Position numbers and translations under genes: made by a program. Source: Variovorax sp. E3 (GTDB lineage Bacteria; Pseudomonadota; Gammaproteobacteria; Burkholderiales; Burkholderiaceae_C). From it: a stretch of DNA of 64,000 bases. Shown here in pieces: positions 20,143 to 27,925 of this stretch. Positions within the stretch are counted from its first letter, which is position 1. Every line of letters begins with the position of its first letter. Below the pieces are notes generated by a model, which was not told where the DNA came from, ran no database searches, and saw only the letters and a list, made by a program, of their open reading frames with translations. The stretch spans positions 61,665 through 125,664 of the forward strand of contig NZ_MOWM01000006.1 of the NCBI RefSeq assembly GCF_016082275.1. The letters are read 5' to 3'.

Positions 20143-20420
20143 CCATTTCCAGATCAATCGCGTGGTGGGCGCTTTTTGTATGCGCCTCATTGCTCACTTG
20201 GACTGCATACAAGACTCTGTGGGCGTCCGAGTTTTACTGGGGCTACCTGTCTTTCCTCGGGATCCTGAGCGTCGTCGTCGCGCTTGCTGTTCTCCGGCAA
20301 TCTGGATGGAAGCGCTTGCCCATGCTTGGCGTGGTCGTTGGCCTGCTACTCGGACAATGGTGGTTCGTACAGGCAGTGATCTTGCAGCTTTTTTGGCGCG
20401 TAGGCGGATTCGCCCCGTAG
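20139..20420 (+). CDS. Small three-helix membrane protein, candidate immunity protein of the Rhs toxin
   Basis: 93 residues from a GTG whose bases overlap the toxin stop (GTGA). Three hydrophobic helices are visible: WWALFVCASLLTW, YLSFLGILSVVVALAVL and MLGVVVGLLLGQWWFVQAVI. I know no family for it. The position directly after the toxin tip and the four-base overlap are what polymorphic-toxin immunity genes show, and a membrane location fits a toxin that attacks phospholipids. Function is inferred from context only. A longer upstream start in the same frame would lie inside the toxin domain and is less likely. Confidence 0.6.
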   Translation: MTISRSIAWWALFVCASLLTWTAYKTLWASEFYWGYLSFLGILSVVVALAVLRQSGWKRLPMLGVVVGLLLGQWWFVQAVILQLFWRVGGFAP

Positions 20421-20542
20421 TCCGCTCCTGGGTCAATTGGCTGAGCTCGAGTAGCGCGGATGCAAGCTCACCCACGAGTGCCAACGTCTGCGCGGTAAGC
20501 GCTCAATAAACCATGCCCTTGTGCGCCGAACGTGGGAACGTG

Positions 20543-20929
20543 ATGTCAGAGTGGACGGAGGGGTTGGCCAAGCGCCAGTTGGTCCTGGCATGCCGCGAGC
20601 CGGGCGTGTCGGTATCCCAGCTGGCGGGCGATTGCGGCGTCAACGCGAATCAACTGAGCGCGTGGGTGCGCAAGTTCGTTCTCGCGGCAGCCAGTTCGAC
20701 GGTGCCAGCGAGCAGTGGCACAGAAGTGACGCAGGCTGCCTTCGTGGCGGTGCATATCGACGATGTGCCTGTGGCTTCGCAGCCCGCCGAACGGAGCGCG
20801 TGTGTTGACCTGCAGGCTCGCCTTCCGAACGGCGTGATCGTCGATCTGCGCGGGAGCGACATCCAGCAGGCACGCGACTTACTCGACGCACTGGGGAGGT
20901 TGCGATGTTCCGCTTCGACGAAGGGCTGA
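20543..20929 (+). CDS. IS66-family accessory protein TnpA
   Basis: 128 residues with a helix-turn-helix (RQLVLACREPGVSVSQLAGD ... NANQLSAWVRKF) and a C-terminal part VDLQARLPNGVIVDLRGSD, typical of the first small protein of IS66 elements. It overlaps a remnant of the second IS66 gene, which starts at 20904. The rest of the IS is gone, so this is a leftover. Confidence 0.8.
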   Translation: MSEWTEGLAKRQLVLACREPGVSVSQLAGDCGVNANQLSAWVRKFVLAAASSTVPASSGTEVTQAAFVAVHIDDVPVASQPAERSACVDLQARLPNGVIVDLRGSDIQQARDLLDALGRLRCSASTKG

Positions 20930-21176
20930 AGGTTTACCTTCACCGCGAGCACATCGTAAGCGCACGGTGAAGTCATCTTGATTGCCTGAGAGTCGGCAGG
21001 CATCGTGTCCGCGATGAATGACGTGGACGCAATAGATGGTGTCGTTAAGCGGGCGACCCGTCGCGAGCACAGCGCGCGGTTCAAGGCTGTTCGCTGATAC
21101 CGTGGGCGGCGCGAATGCCAGCGCCAATCTGAACTCGCTGATCGAGACAGCCAAGGCCAACACGTCGAGCCCTACC
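20904..21176 (+). pseudogene. IS66 remnants: tnpB start and tnpC tail
   Basis: An ATG at 20904 opens MFRFDEGLKVYLHRE, the start of IS66 TnpB, and is cut after 15 codons. At 21014-21097 a 27-codon piece (RREHSARFKAVR) resembles another transposase helix-turn-helix start. From 21087, LFADTVGGANASANLNSLIE is the C-terminal end of an IS66 TnpC. Three unrelated joins in 270 bases show repeated deletion. Confidence 0.6.
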
Positions 21177-21272
21177 GGTAATCGCTTCTCCTTGCCCACA
21201 GTTCGGTCGCTTCGTCTGCCGGCGTCTGCAACGCGCGCTCGGCCGAGGCGGCCGGCGCCTGTCGTGCGCAGC

Positions 21273-21419
21273 ATGTCTGCGTCGCGCATCGGTGAGCAGG
21301 TGAGGGCGCTTCGGATGGCCTCTGGGCGGTCCGGGGGAGACCTGGCCTGCGCCTCGGGGGTGTCGCGTTCGATGCTCTCGCGCATCGAGGCAAGGTCATA
21401 TTGCAACGGAAACGACTGA
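21273..21419 (+). pseudogene. XRE-type helix-turn-helix fragment
   Basis: 48 codons: IGEQVRALRMASGRSGGDLA followed by GVSRSMLSRIEA is the DNA-binding start of an XRE/cupin regulator. It then runs out of frame to an early stop, with no effector domain. It lies between the IS66 scraps and the LacI regulator gene. Confidence 0.5.
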
Positions 21420-21470
21420 CGAGACACTTCGCAAGGACTTCGGTGCGACGAGGTAAGCTACGCAGATAGA

Positions 21471-21482
21471 GTAATCGATTGC
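21471..21482 (+). promoter_or_regulatory. Probable LacI-type operator in front of its own gene
   Basis: GTAATCGATTGC matches at 11 of 12 positions the palindrome GTAATCGATTAC, and resembles both arms of the large inverted repeat at 22568-22603. It lies six bases before the regulator ATG, a position that would block transcription or translation of the gene and so give autoregulation. Confidence 0.5.
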
Positions 21483-21487
21483 CCAAC

Positions 21488-22504
21488 ATGCTGAGCACCA
21501 CAACCAAACGTCCTACCGTCGAAGACGTTGCGCGCAAGGCAAACGTGTCGGTTGCAACCGTCTCACGCGTTCTCGCCAATGTCGACCCACGGCGCTTTTC
21601 CGCCGAGACCGCGGAGCGTGTGCGAAAGGCCGCGCGCGAGATGAACTATCAGCCATCGGAACTGGGGCGATCGCTGCGCACAGCCACTGCCAGGGCGGCA
21701 GCGCTCTTGGTACCCGACACGACGAACGAGTTTTGTGCCGACGTTGCGTCTTCGCTGGAAGGAGCGCTGCAGCGAAACGGCTTGTCCATGATGCTATGCA
21801 ACACTGCGGAGGACCCGGCGAAACAGGACGCCTACCTAGAACAGATCGAGAGTCGTGGCATCTCCGCCATCGTGCTGCAAGGCGTGGTGGAGAGCCCTGC
21901 GCTGCTCAGGATGTCCGCAGGCGGCACACCGATGGTGTTCGTCAGCCGCCGCCCGCCCGATCCGGTCAAGGGCGACTTCGTCGGTGTCGACAACCGCGGC
22001 GCAGGGGCGGATGTAGCAGATCACTTCCTGTCGAAGGGATACGAAGACTGCGCCGCGATACACGGCTCGCTGCGGTATGCCGCGAGTCGCGAGCGCCTCA
22101 TCGGCTTCAGCGAGCGTCTGGGCCAGCACGGCGTATCGCTCGTTGCCGAGCGGCGCATTCAAAGTCAACTCACGCCTGAGGCCGGCCATCGGCACGCACG
22201 GGCCTTGCTGAGCGGCAAAAGCCCGCCGCGAGCGATCTTCTGCGGCAACGACTCCATCGCCTACGGCGTTTATAGAGCGGCGATCGACATGGGGCTACGC
22301 GTCCCGAATGACTTGGCGATCTTCGGCTTCGACGACAACCGACTTAACCGTTGGCTAGCCCCATGGCTCAGCACGGTCCATGTGCCGGTGAGCGACTTCG
22401 GTGAGGCCGTTGCGGGTCTCTTGAAGGAGCAATCACTCGGCGGCAAACGCGAGCCGCGGACGGTCCTCCTCCCCCATTCGCTTGCCATTCGCGAATCCGC
22501 GTAG
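21488..22504 (+). CDS. LacI-family transcriptional regulator
   Basis: 338 residues. The N-terminal helix-turn-helix PTVEDVARKANVSVATVSRV and hinge NYQPSELGRSLRT are classical. The effector domain has the periplasmic-binding fold (AALLVPDTTNEFCADV, AIFGFDDNRLNRWLAPWLSTV). I took the ATG at 21488; a TTG three codons earlier is possible. The catabolic operon starts downstream on the same strand after a perfect operator repeat, so this protein almost certainly controls it, with a sugar or sugar phosphate as inducer. Confidence 0.9.
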   Translation: MLSTTTKRPTVEDVARKANVSVATVSRVLANVDPRRFSAETAERVRKAAREMNYQPSELGRSLRTATARAAALLVPDTTNEFCADVASSLEGALQRNGLSMMLCNTAEDPAKQDAYLEQIESRGISAIVLQGVVESPALLRMSAGGTPMVFVSRRPPDPVKGDFVGVDNRGAGADVADHFLSKGYEDCAAIHGSLRYAASRERLIGFSERLGQHGVSLVAERRIQSQLTPEAGHRHARALLSGKSPPRAIFCGNDSIAYGVYRAAIDMGLRVPNDLAIFGFDDNRLNRWLAPWLSTVHVPVSDFGEAVAGLLKEQSLGGKREPRTVLLPHSLAIRESA

Positions 22505-22567
22505 GACTCAGGAGCGCCGCTTGTCCCCCCGTCCGATTGATCCTTTCGGAGCTTGAGAGCCATTCGG

Positions 22568-22603
22568 GTAAACGATTACCTTGAAGATAAGGTAATCGTT
22601 TAC
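22568..22603. promoter_or_regulatory. Perfect 15-bp inverted repeat: double LacI-type operator
   Basis: Arms GTAAACGATTACCTT (22568-22582) and its exact reverse complement (22589-22603) are separated by six bases. Each arm contains a 12-bp LacI-type site with central CG (GTAAACGATTAC). It lies 63 bases after the regulator gene and about 120 bases before the aldolase start. The geometry suggests two repressor dimers side by side. Confidence 0.75.
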
Positions 22604-22721
22604 TCTTCGCTCAATCGACGAGCCAGAACAGCCTTCGCGAGGACGCCGGGCCTTCATTTGCACGACAGGTACTGGTCCAGCGGAGCGTCATCAAATAAAC
22701 CGACCACGACAGCGAGATCCC

Positions 22722-23594
22722 ATGTCCAAAACCTCCCCTCTGAGTGCCCTCACCCGCCCGTCTGGTGCGTTCGCCATGCTGGCAATCGACCAGCGCGAAT
22801 CGATGCGCGCCATGTTCGCCGAGAAGCAATCGGGCACCGTGACCGACGCACAACTGGTGGACTTCAAGCTGGCTGCGTTGCGTGCCCTGACGCCTTACGC
22901 GTCGGCCGTCCTCATCGACCACGAATTCGGCTGGAAGCCTGCCATCGCGGCCAAGGCCGTGGCCCCGACGTGCGGCTTGATCGCTGCCGCGGATCGGTTC
23001 ATCGCGAGCGCGGACGAACTAGTCTCGAACGTCGTCATCGACGAAGAAGTCGACCCCGCCACCATGAAGGAGGACGGCGCGGTCGCGCTCAAGCTTCTGG
23101 TGTCGTGGCGCCCCGACGAGCCCGCGCAGACGCGCATCGACATGGTCAATGACTTCGTCGCACGGTGCCGGACCGCGGGTTTGATCAGCATCATCGAGCC
23201 AGTCTCGAAGAAAGCACGCGACGGCCGCATCTGGGACATGAACCTTGGGATCGCGGCCGCGGCCCGCGAACTGGGCGGCCTCGGCGCAGACCTTTACAAG
23301 GCCGAAGTGCCGCGCCACGGCAAGGGCGGCGAGAAGGCCGTTCGCGACGAATGCGCCCAGCTGACGACGATCATCCAAGGGCCTTGGGTCGTGCTCTCCT
23401 CCGGCGTCGCGCCCGACGACTTCCCGCGGGCGGTCGAATGGGCCTGCAAGGAAGGCGCGTCGGGTTTCCTGGCCGGTCGTGCCGTCTGGCGCAACGTCAT
23501 CGGAAGCGCCGATGTCGAGAAGTCCTTGCGGGACGATGCCGTCGTTCGCTTGCAGCGCCTGTGCGAGGTCGTCGACCGCGTCGTCGCGCACTGA
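22722..23594 (+). CDS. YihT-like class I aldolase (sulfofructose-phosphate / tagatose-bisphosphate aldolase family)
   Basis: 290 residues, close in length and motifs to E. coli YihT as I recall it: LTRPSGAFAMLAIDQRESMR near the N-terminus, ALKLLVSWR, SIIEPVS, LGADLYKAEVP with the Schiff-base lysine at residue 193, and GFLAGRAVWRN with Arg253. Lys193 and Arg253 fall at the same numbers as in YihT. The family splits a ketose 1-phosphate into dihydroxyacetone phosphate and a three-carbon aldehyde; YihT gives sulfolactaldehyde. Tagatose-bisphosphate aldolases are relatives, so the substrate is not proven, but the YihV-like kinase downstream supports the sulfo-sugar reading. It is the first gene of the operon after the operator. 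Confidence 0.8.
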   Translation: MSKTSPLSALTRPSGAFAMLAIDQRESMRAMFAEKQSGTVTDAQLVDFKLAALRALTPYASAVLIDHEFGWKPAIAAKAVAPTCGLIAAADRFIASADELVSNVVIDEEVDPATMKEDGAVALKLLVSWRPDEPAQTRIDMVNDFVARCRTAGLISIIEPVSKKARDGRIWDMNLGIAAAARELGGLGADLYKAEVPRHGKGGEKAVRDECAQLTTIIQGPWVVLSSGVAPDDFPRAVEWACKEGASGFLAGRAVWRNVIGSADVEKSLRDDAVVRLQRLCEVVDRVVAH

Positions 23595-23668
23595 ATCCGT
23601 TTCCCACCACGTGACCGCATCGAGTCACTTCTAAAGCAACCACTGGTCCAAAGGACGAAGGAGAAGAC

Positions 23669-24979
23669 ATGCGCATCAACTTGATCCGTGCCGCAGCCGC
23701 GCTGGCATTGGGAGCGGTCACTGCAATCGGCAATTCCGCGATGGCCCAAGCCTTCAACTGGAAGAAGTACGACGGCGAGACGATCAACGTCCTGCTCAAC
23801 AACCACCCCTGGTCGAATCAGATTCGCGATATGGCGCCGCAATTCACCGAGAAGACCGGCATCAAGGTTCGCATCGAGATCCTCAACGAAGACCCGCAAC
23901 GCGCGCGCCTCGGAACACTGCTGCAGGCGAAGGCGTCGGACATGGACGTCTACACCTCGCTGAAGATTCGCGAGGGCTCGGTTTACAACAAGGCCGGCTG
24001 GTATGCCGACCTGAACCCGATGATCAAGGACCCCACGCTGACATCGCCGCAGTTTGAGTTAAGCGACTTCGGCGCGGGCTTGATCCGCAACGAGACCTTT
24101 GGCGGCAAGCTGGTCGGCCTGCCGATCAACGTCGAGGGGCCGCTGTTCTACTGGCGCACGGACATCTTTGCGAAGTGCAAGGTAGAGGTGCCGCAGTTCC
24201 TCGAGGACATTCCGGTCGCCGCGCAAAAGCTCAAGGCCTGCGATCCGGCACAGGGGGTGTGGGCTGCGCGCGGCGTGCGCAGCGGCGTACCGTACACGCT
24301 GGCTGCGTTCCTGTTCAACATGGGTGGCGGGTTCAAATCTGTCGATGGTAAGCAGCCGGGCATGTGCCGCCCCGAGTCGGTCGCCGGGTTGACGATGTAC
24401 ACCGACCTGCTGAAGAACTACGGCCCCGTTGGCGCGACGAACCACAGCTTCCCGCAGGTTGTCGAGCTTCTCGGCCAGGGCAAAGTCGCGATGACGCACG
24501 AGTCGTCGAACGAGTTCGTGAACATCATGAAGTACCCGGGCCGCGACGGCGACATCGCGCTGAAGGTGCTGCCCAAGGGAAAGGCGTCGGGGCTTTCGAA
24601 GCCGGTCGGTTTTGGCTGGGGCGTGTCGATCTCCGAGTTTTCGAAGAAGAAGGGCCCGGCTTGGTTTTTCCTTCAGTGGGCCACCTCGCCCGAGGTTGAA
24701 ACCGTGCTTGCGACCAAGGGCGTCGCGCCGCCGCGCGCCTCAGTGTTCAATGGCCCGGAACTGAAGGCATTCGCAGCTGAGAAGCCGGTGCGCCAGCAGT
24801 GGGTGACGGCGCTGAAGGAACTCAGCGCAACCGGAACGGGCGACTACGCGTCGCCGACCGACCGTGTCCCCGAAACGCGCGAAATCATCGGACGCGCCGT
24901 GCAGGAAGTCGTTCTTGGTCAGAAGACCCCCAAGGAAGCCGCCTGCGACGCCGACGCTGACCTCGCCAAGCTGCAATAG
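23669..24979 (+). CDS. ABC sugar transporter substrate-binding protein (CUT1 type)
   Basis: 436 residues with a signal peptide ending SAMAQA and the family-1 binding-protein plan: INVLLNNHPWSNQIRDMAPQ, GIKVRIEILNEDPQRARL, VGLPINVEGPLFYWRTDIF and a C-terminal aromatic cleft region. Four Cys are present in the mature part. It opens the importer genes of the LacI operon and presumably binds the sugar or glycoside handled by the aldolase and kinase. In known sulfoquinovose gene sets an equivalent protein binds the glyceryl glycoside; whether this one does cannot be told here. Confidence 0.88.
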   Translation: MRINLIRAAAALALGAVTAIGNSAMAQAFNWKKYDGETINVLLNNHPWSNQIRDMAPQFTEKTGIKVRIEILNEDPQRARLGTLLQAKASDMDVYTSLKIREGSVYNKAGWYADLNPMIKDPTLTSPQFELSDFGAGLIRNETFGGKLVGLPINVEGPLFYWRTDIFAKCKVEVPQFLEDIPVAAQKLKACDPAQGVWAARGVRSGVPYTLAAFLFNMGGGFKSVDGKQPGMCRPESVAGLTMYTDLLKNYGPVGATNHSFPQVVELLGQGKVAMTHESSNEFVNIMKYPGRDGDIALKVLPKGKASGLSKPVGFGWGVSISEFSKKKGPAWFFLQWATSPEVETVLATKGVAPPRASVFNGPELKAFAAEKPVRQQWVTALKELSATGTGDYASPTDRVPETREIIGRAVQEVVLGQKTPKEAACDADADLAKLQ

Positions 24980-24989
24980 AAAACGTGCT

Positions 24990-25016
24990 GCGCGGTCCGA
25001 CACGTTCAGGCCGCGC
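24990..25016 (+). other. GC-rich hairpin between binding-protein and permease genes
   Basis: GCGCGG at 24990-24995 and CCGCGC at 25011-25016 can pair across 15 bases. Such stems after binding-protein genes often protect the upstream message and leave it more abundant than the permease message. No T run follows, so it is not a strong terminator. Confidence 0.3.
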
Positions 25017-25039
25017 TTGCCACTAGATCGAGACAACCC

Positions 25040-25975
25040 ATGAAGAACACCGCAACGACGCCGGCCACGTTGGCCCCCGGCGCGCCCCCGGCCGCCCGCC
25101 GGGGTACCGTTCCGAACGGCCAAACCGGCATCTCGCTGTCCTGGATGATGTGGCCGGCCGTGCTGTTCGTGGTCGCGATGGTGATCTTCCCGCTGTTCTA
25201 CGCCGGCTGGATTTCGCTTTACGACGCGTCGCTCGGCACCGAACCTCGCTTCGTCGGGCTTGGCAACTACATCAACCTGGCCAGCGACCGCGAGTTCAAG
25301 AACGCTTTCAAGGTTACCTGGGTCCTGTACGGGATCGCGTTGTCAATGCAACTCGTGCTGGGCACTTGGCTTGGCGTCGTGCTCAACAACGTGAAGTGGG
25401 CGCGGAACTTGGTGCGCACAGTGGCAATCACGCCGTTCATGCTGCCGCCGGTCGTCGTCGGCATGATGGCAATCGTGCTGCTCGACCCATCGGTCGGCAT
25501 CGTGAACTGGGTCATCGGCCAAGTCGGCATCCCGCCGCAGCTCTGGCTTGCAGCACCAGACATGGTGATCCTGAGTGTCGCGATGATCGACACATGGCAG
25601 TGGACACCCTTCGTCGGCCTTCTCGTGCTGGGCGGACTGCAGTCGCTGCCGGCCACGGTGTTCGAGGCTGCAGAGGTCGATGGCGTGATCGGCTGGCGCC
25701 GCTTCGTCTACATCACGCTGCCGCTGCTCGGGCCAACGTTGCTGACCGCCGCGGTGCTGCGCTCGGTCGACTTGCTGCGGTTCTTTGATCTGGTCTTCAT
25801 CGCGACGCGCGGCGGCCCGGGGAATGCGTCAACGACGATGAACATGTACGCGTACCAGCAGGGCTTCGAGTTCTCCCGCTTCGGCAATGCATCGGCCGCC
25901 ATGATCACGCTCTCCCTGGTCGTGCTGGCGACCGTCGTGGTCTTCGCCAAGCTGCGCCGCGCGCTCACCTACTGA
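25040..25975 (+). CDS. ABC sugar transporter permease (MalF-like)
   Basis: 311 residues with six predicted membrane helices beginning WMMWPAVLFVVAMVIFPLFY. The EAA loop near residue 215 reads EAAEVDGVIGWRRFVYITLPLL, the site that contacts the ATPase. It lies 60 bases after the binding protein and seven before the second permease. The hydrophilic Ala/Pro-rich start (about 30 residues) is cytoplasmic. Confidence 0.92.
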   Translation: MKNTATTPATLAPGAPPAARRGTVPNGQTGISLSWMMWPAVLFVVAMVIFPLFYAGWISLYDASLGTEPRFVGLGNYINLASDREFKNAFKVTWVLYGIALSMQLVLGTWLGVVLNNVKWARNLVRTVAITPFMLPPVVVGMMAIVLLDPSVGIVNWVIGQVGIPPQLWLAAPDMVILSVAMIDTWQWTPFVGLLVLGGLQSLPATVFEAAEVDGVIGWRRFVYITLPLLGPTLLTAAVLRSVDLLRFFDLVFIATRGGPGNASTTMNMYAYQQGFEFSRFGNASAAMITLSLVVLATVVVFAKLRRALTY

Positions 25976-25982
25976 GGCCTCC

Positions 25983-26834
25983 ATGAGCACCTCCACTGCC
26001 CCATCCTCCGGAACCGTTGTCGCATCGGCGGCGCTGCCGCGCCTACTCGGCCGGCTTCAGGTCATTGTCATGCTGCTGATCGTGCTGACGCCGCTGGCCT
26101 GGATGTTCCTCTCGTCGTTCAAGTCGAGTGTCGACGTGATGTCGCTGCCGCCGCGCATCTTCTCGGCCCCGACGCTGAACAACTACCGTGAACTCTTCGT
26201 TCGCACCGAATTCCTGCACAACACGTACAACAGCCTCGTCGTCTCGATCGGTGCGACGCTGCTTGGTCTGCTGCTGGCAATCCCCGCGGCTTTCGCAGTG
26301 TCGTGGCATCGCACCACCTGGCCCGCGACGCTGACACTGTTCGCTCGCATGGCGCCGGGCACGCTGTTCCTGCTGCCGTGGTTCATCCTGTTCCAGAAGG
26401 TCGATCTGGTCGGCAGCTACACCGTGCTGATCCTGACGCACAGCGCGATCACCGTGCCGGTCGCGCTCTGGACCTTGCTGCCGTACTTCGACCGCGTGCC
26501 TCGGGCGCTGATCGAGTCTGGGCAGATGGACGGCTGCCGGCCCCTGGCCATCCTGACGCGCATCGCGCTGCCGCTGGTCATCCCGGGAGTCGTCGTGGCT
26601 GCAATCCTGTGTTTCGTGTTCACATGGAACTACTTCCTCTTCGCGTTGGCACTGTCGGGCTTCGACACCAAGACGGCCATCGTCGCCTCGTTCAATTTTG
26701 TCGGTGAAGGCGTCACGAACTGGGGCGCGCTGATGGCAGCCGCTTCCATGATCGCGCTGCCTCCGCTGGTCCTCGCTCTCCTCGTGCAACGTCATCTCGT
26801 CGCCGGCCTTGCCGTCGGCGCAGTGAAGGGATAA
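25983..26834 (+). CDS. ABC sugar transporter permease (MalG-like)
   Basis: 283 residues with six membrane helices; the first is VIVMLLIVLTPLAWMFLSSF. The EAA-type loop reads ESGQMDGCRPLAILTRIALP. It pairs with the MalF-like permease just upstream to form the channel. The ATPase gene follows after five bases. Confidence 0.92.
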   Translation: MSTSTAPSSGTVVASAALPRLLGRLQVIVMLLIVLTPLAWMFLSSFKSSVDVMSLPPRIFSAPTLNNYRELFVRTEFLHNTYNSLVVSIGATLLGLLLAIPAAFAVSWHRTTWPATLTLFARMAPGTLFLLPWFILFQKVDLVGSYTVLILTHSAITVPVALWTLLPYFDRVPRALIESGQMDGCRPLAILTRIALPLVIPGVVVAAILCFVFTWNYFLFALALSGFDTKTAIVASFNFVGEGVTNWGALMAAASMIALPPLVLALLVQRHLVAGLAVGAVKG

Positions 26835-26839
26835 CCGCC

Positions 26840-27886
26840 ATGTCCATGCTCTCCATCCGAAACGTCGTCAAGCGCTACGGCGCAGTGGAAGTCATCCACG
26901 GCCTCAGTTTTGACATCGCCGCCGGCGAGTTCATCGTGTTCGTCGGCCCGTCGGGCTGCGGCAAGTCGACGCTGCTGCGCATGATCGCAGGACTCGAAGA
27001 TTTCCAAGAGGGCCAGATTTCGATCGGCGACCGCGTCGTAAATGCGCTGCGGCCCTGGGAGCGCGATATCGCGATGGTCTTCCAGGACTATGCGCTGTAT
27101 CCACACATGACCGTGCGCGCCAACATCTGCTTCAGCCTGAAGATGGCCGGAATGGACAAGGCGGCGATCGCGAAGAAGCTCGAACACGTCGCTGGTGTGC
27201 TGCAGATCGGTCACTTGCTCGATCGCAAGCCGAAGGAACTCTCCGGCGGCCAGCGTCAACGCGTGGCAATGGGACGCGCGATGGTCCGCGATCCGAAGAT
27301 CTTCCTGTTCGACGAGCCGCTTTCGAACCTTGACGCCAAACTCCGTGTCGACATGCGGGCCGAGATCAAGCAACTGCATCAACGCATTGGCTCGACGATG
27401 GTGTACGTCACCCACGACCAGGTCGAGGCAATGACTCTGGCAGACCGCATCGTCGTGCTGAAGGACGGCCGCATCGAGCAGATCGGCACGCCTGCGGAGC
27501 TTTACAACAAGCCGAAGTCGCGCTTCGTGGCCAGCTTCATCGGCTCCCCCGCGATGAACTTCGTGCCAGTGACGATCACCAACGGCGAGATTCAGTTGCC
27601 GGGTGGGAGCCGGATGCTCTCTGAGATTCGCTACTCGGGTCTCGCGGATTTCGGCATTCGACCGGAACACCTTTCGGTCAGCGATTCGAGCGGCCCCAAT
27701 ATCGCCGGCTTGATCTCGCTGATCGAACCTCTCGGCGCCGACACGCTGGTCAGCGTTGCCGTGGGCGACCACAAGCTGCTCGCACGCTTACCGGGGGATG
27801 CGACGCCGCGGCTCGGCGACCCGATCCGGCTCTCGTTCAACCCTTCGAAGTCGGCGTTGTTCGCGGCCGAAGGGCAGAGGCTCTGA
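26840..27886 (+). CDS. ABC sugar transporter ATPase (MalK/UgpC-like)
   Basis: 348 residues: Walker A GPSGCGKST near 36-44, signature LSGGQRQR, Walker B IFLFDEPLSNLD, His loop YVTHDQ, and a C-terminal regulatory domain containing FGIRPEHL, typical of MalK/UgpC. It completes a standard CUT1 importer with the two permeases and the binding protein. No phosphotransferase or other sugar uptake gene is present in this operon. Confidence 0.93.
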   Translation: MSMLSIRNVVKRYGAVEVIHGLSFDIAAGEFIVFVGPSGCGKSTLLRMIAGLEDFQEGQISIGDRVVNALRPWERDIAMVFQDYALYPHMTVRANICFSLKMAGMDKAAIAKKLEHVAGVLQIGHLLDRKPKELSGGQRQRVAMGRAMVRDPKIFLFDEPLSNLDAKLRVDMRAEIKQLHQRIGSTMVYVTHDQVEAMTLADRIVVLKDGRIEQIGTPAELYNKPKSRFVASFIGSPAMNFVPVTITNGEIQLPGGSRMLSEIRYSGLADFGIRPEHLSVSDSSGPNIAGLISLIEPLGADTLVSVAVGDHKLLARLPGDATPRLGDPIRLSFNPSKSALFAAEGQRL

Positions 27887-27925
27887 AGTGCGCACGATTG
27901 CAAATCTGCTGACACGAGCCTGCGC

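Noticed and set aside
20139..20420. The small membrane protein as a lysis protein or part of the IS66 element
   Set aside because: Its start overlaps the toxin stop and it lies before the IS66 remnants, so toxin partner is the better reading.
26043..27772. Minus-strand open frames opposite the sugar permease and ATPase genes
   Set aside because: Shadows of the coding strand; composition is biased and there are no motifs.
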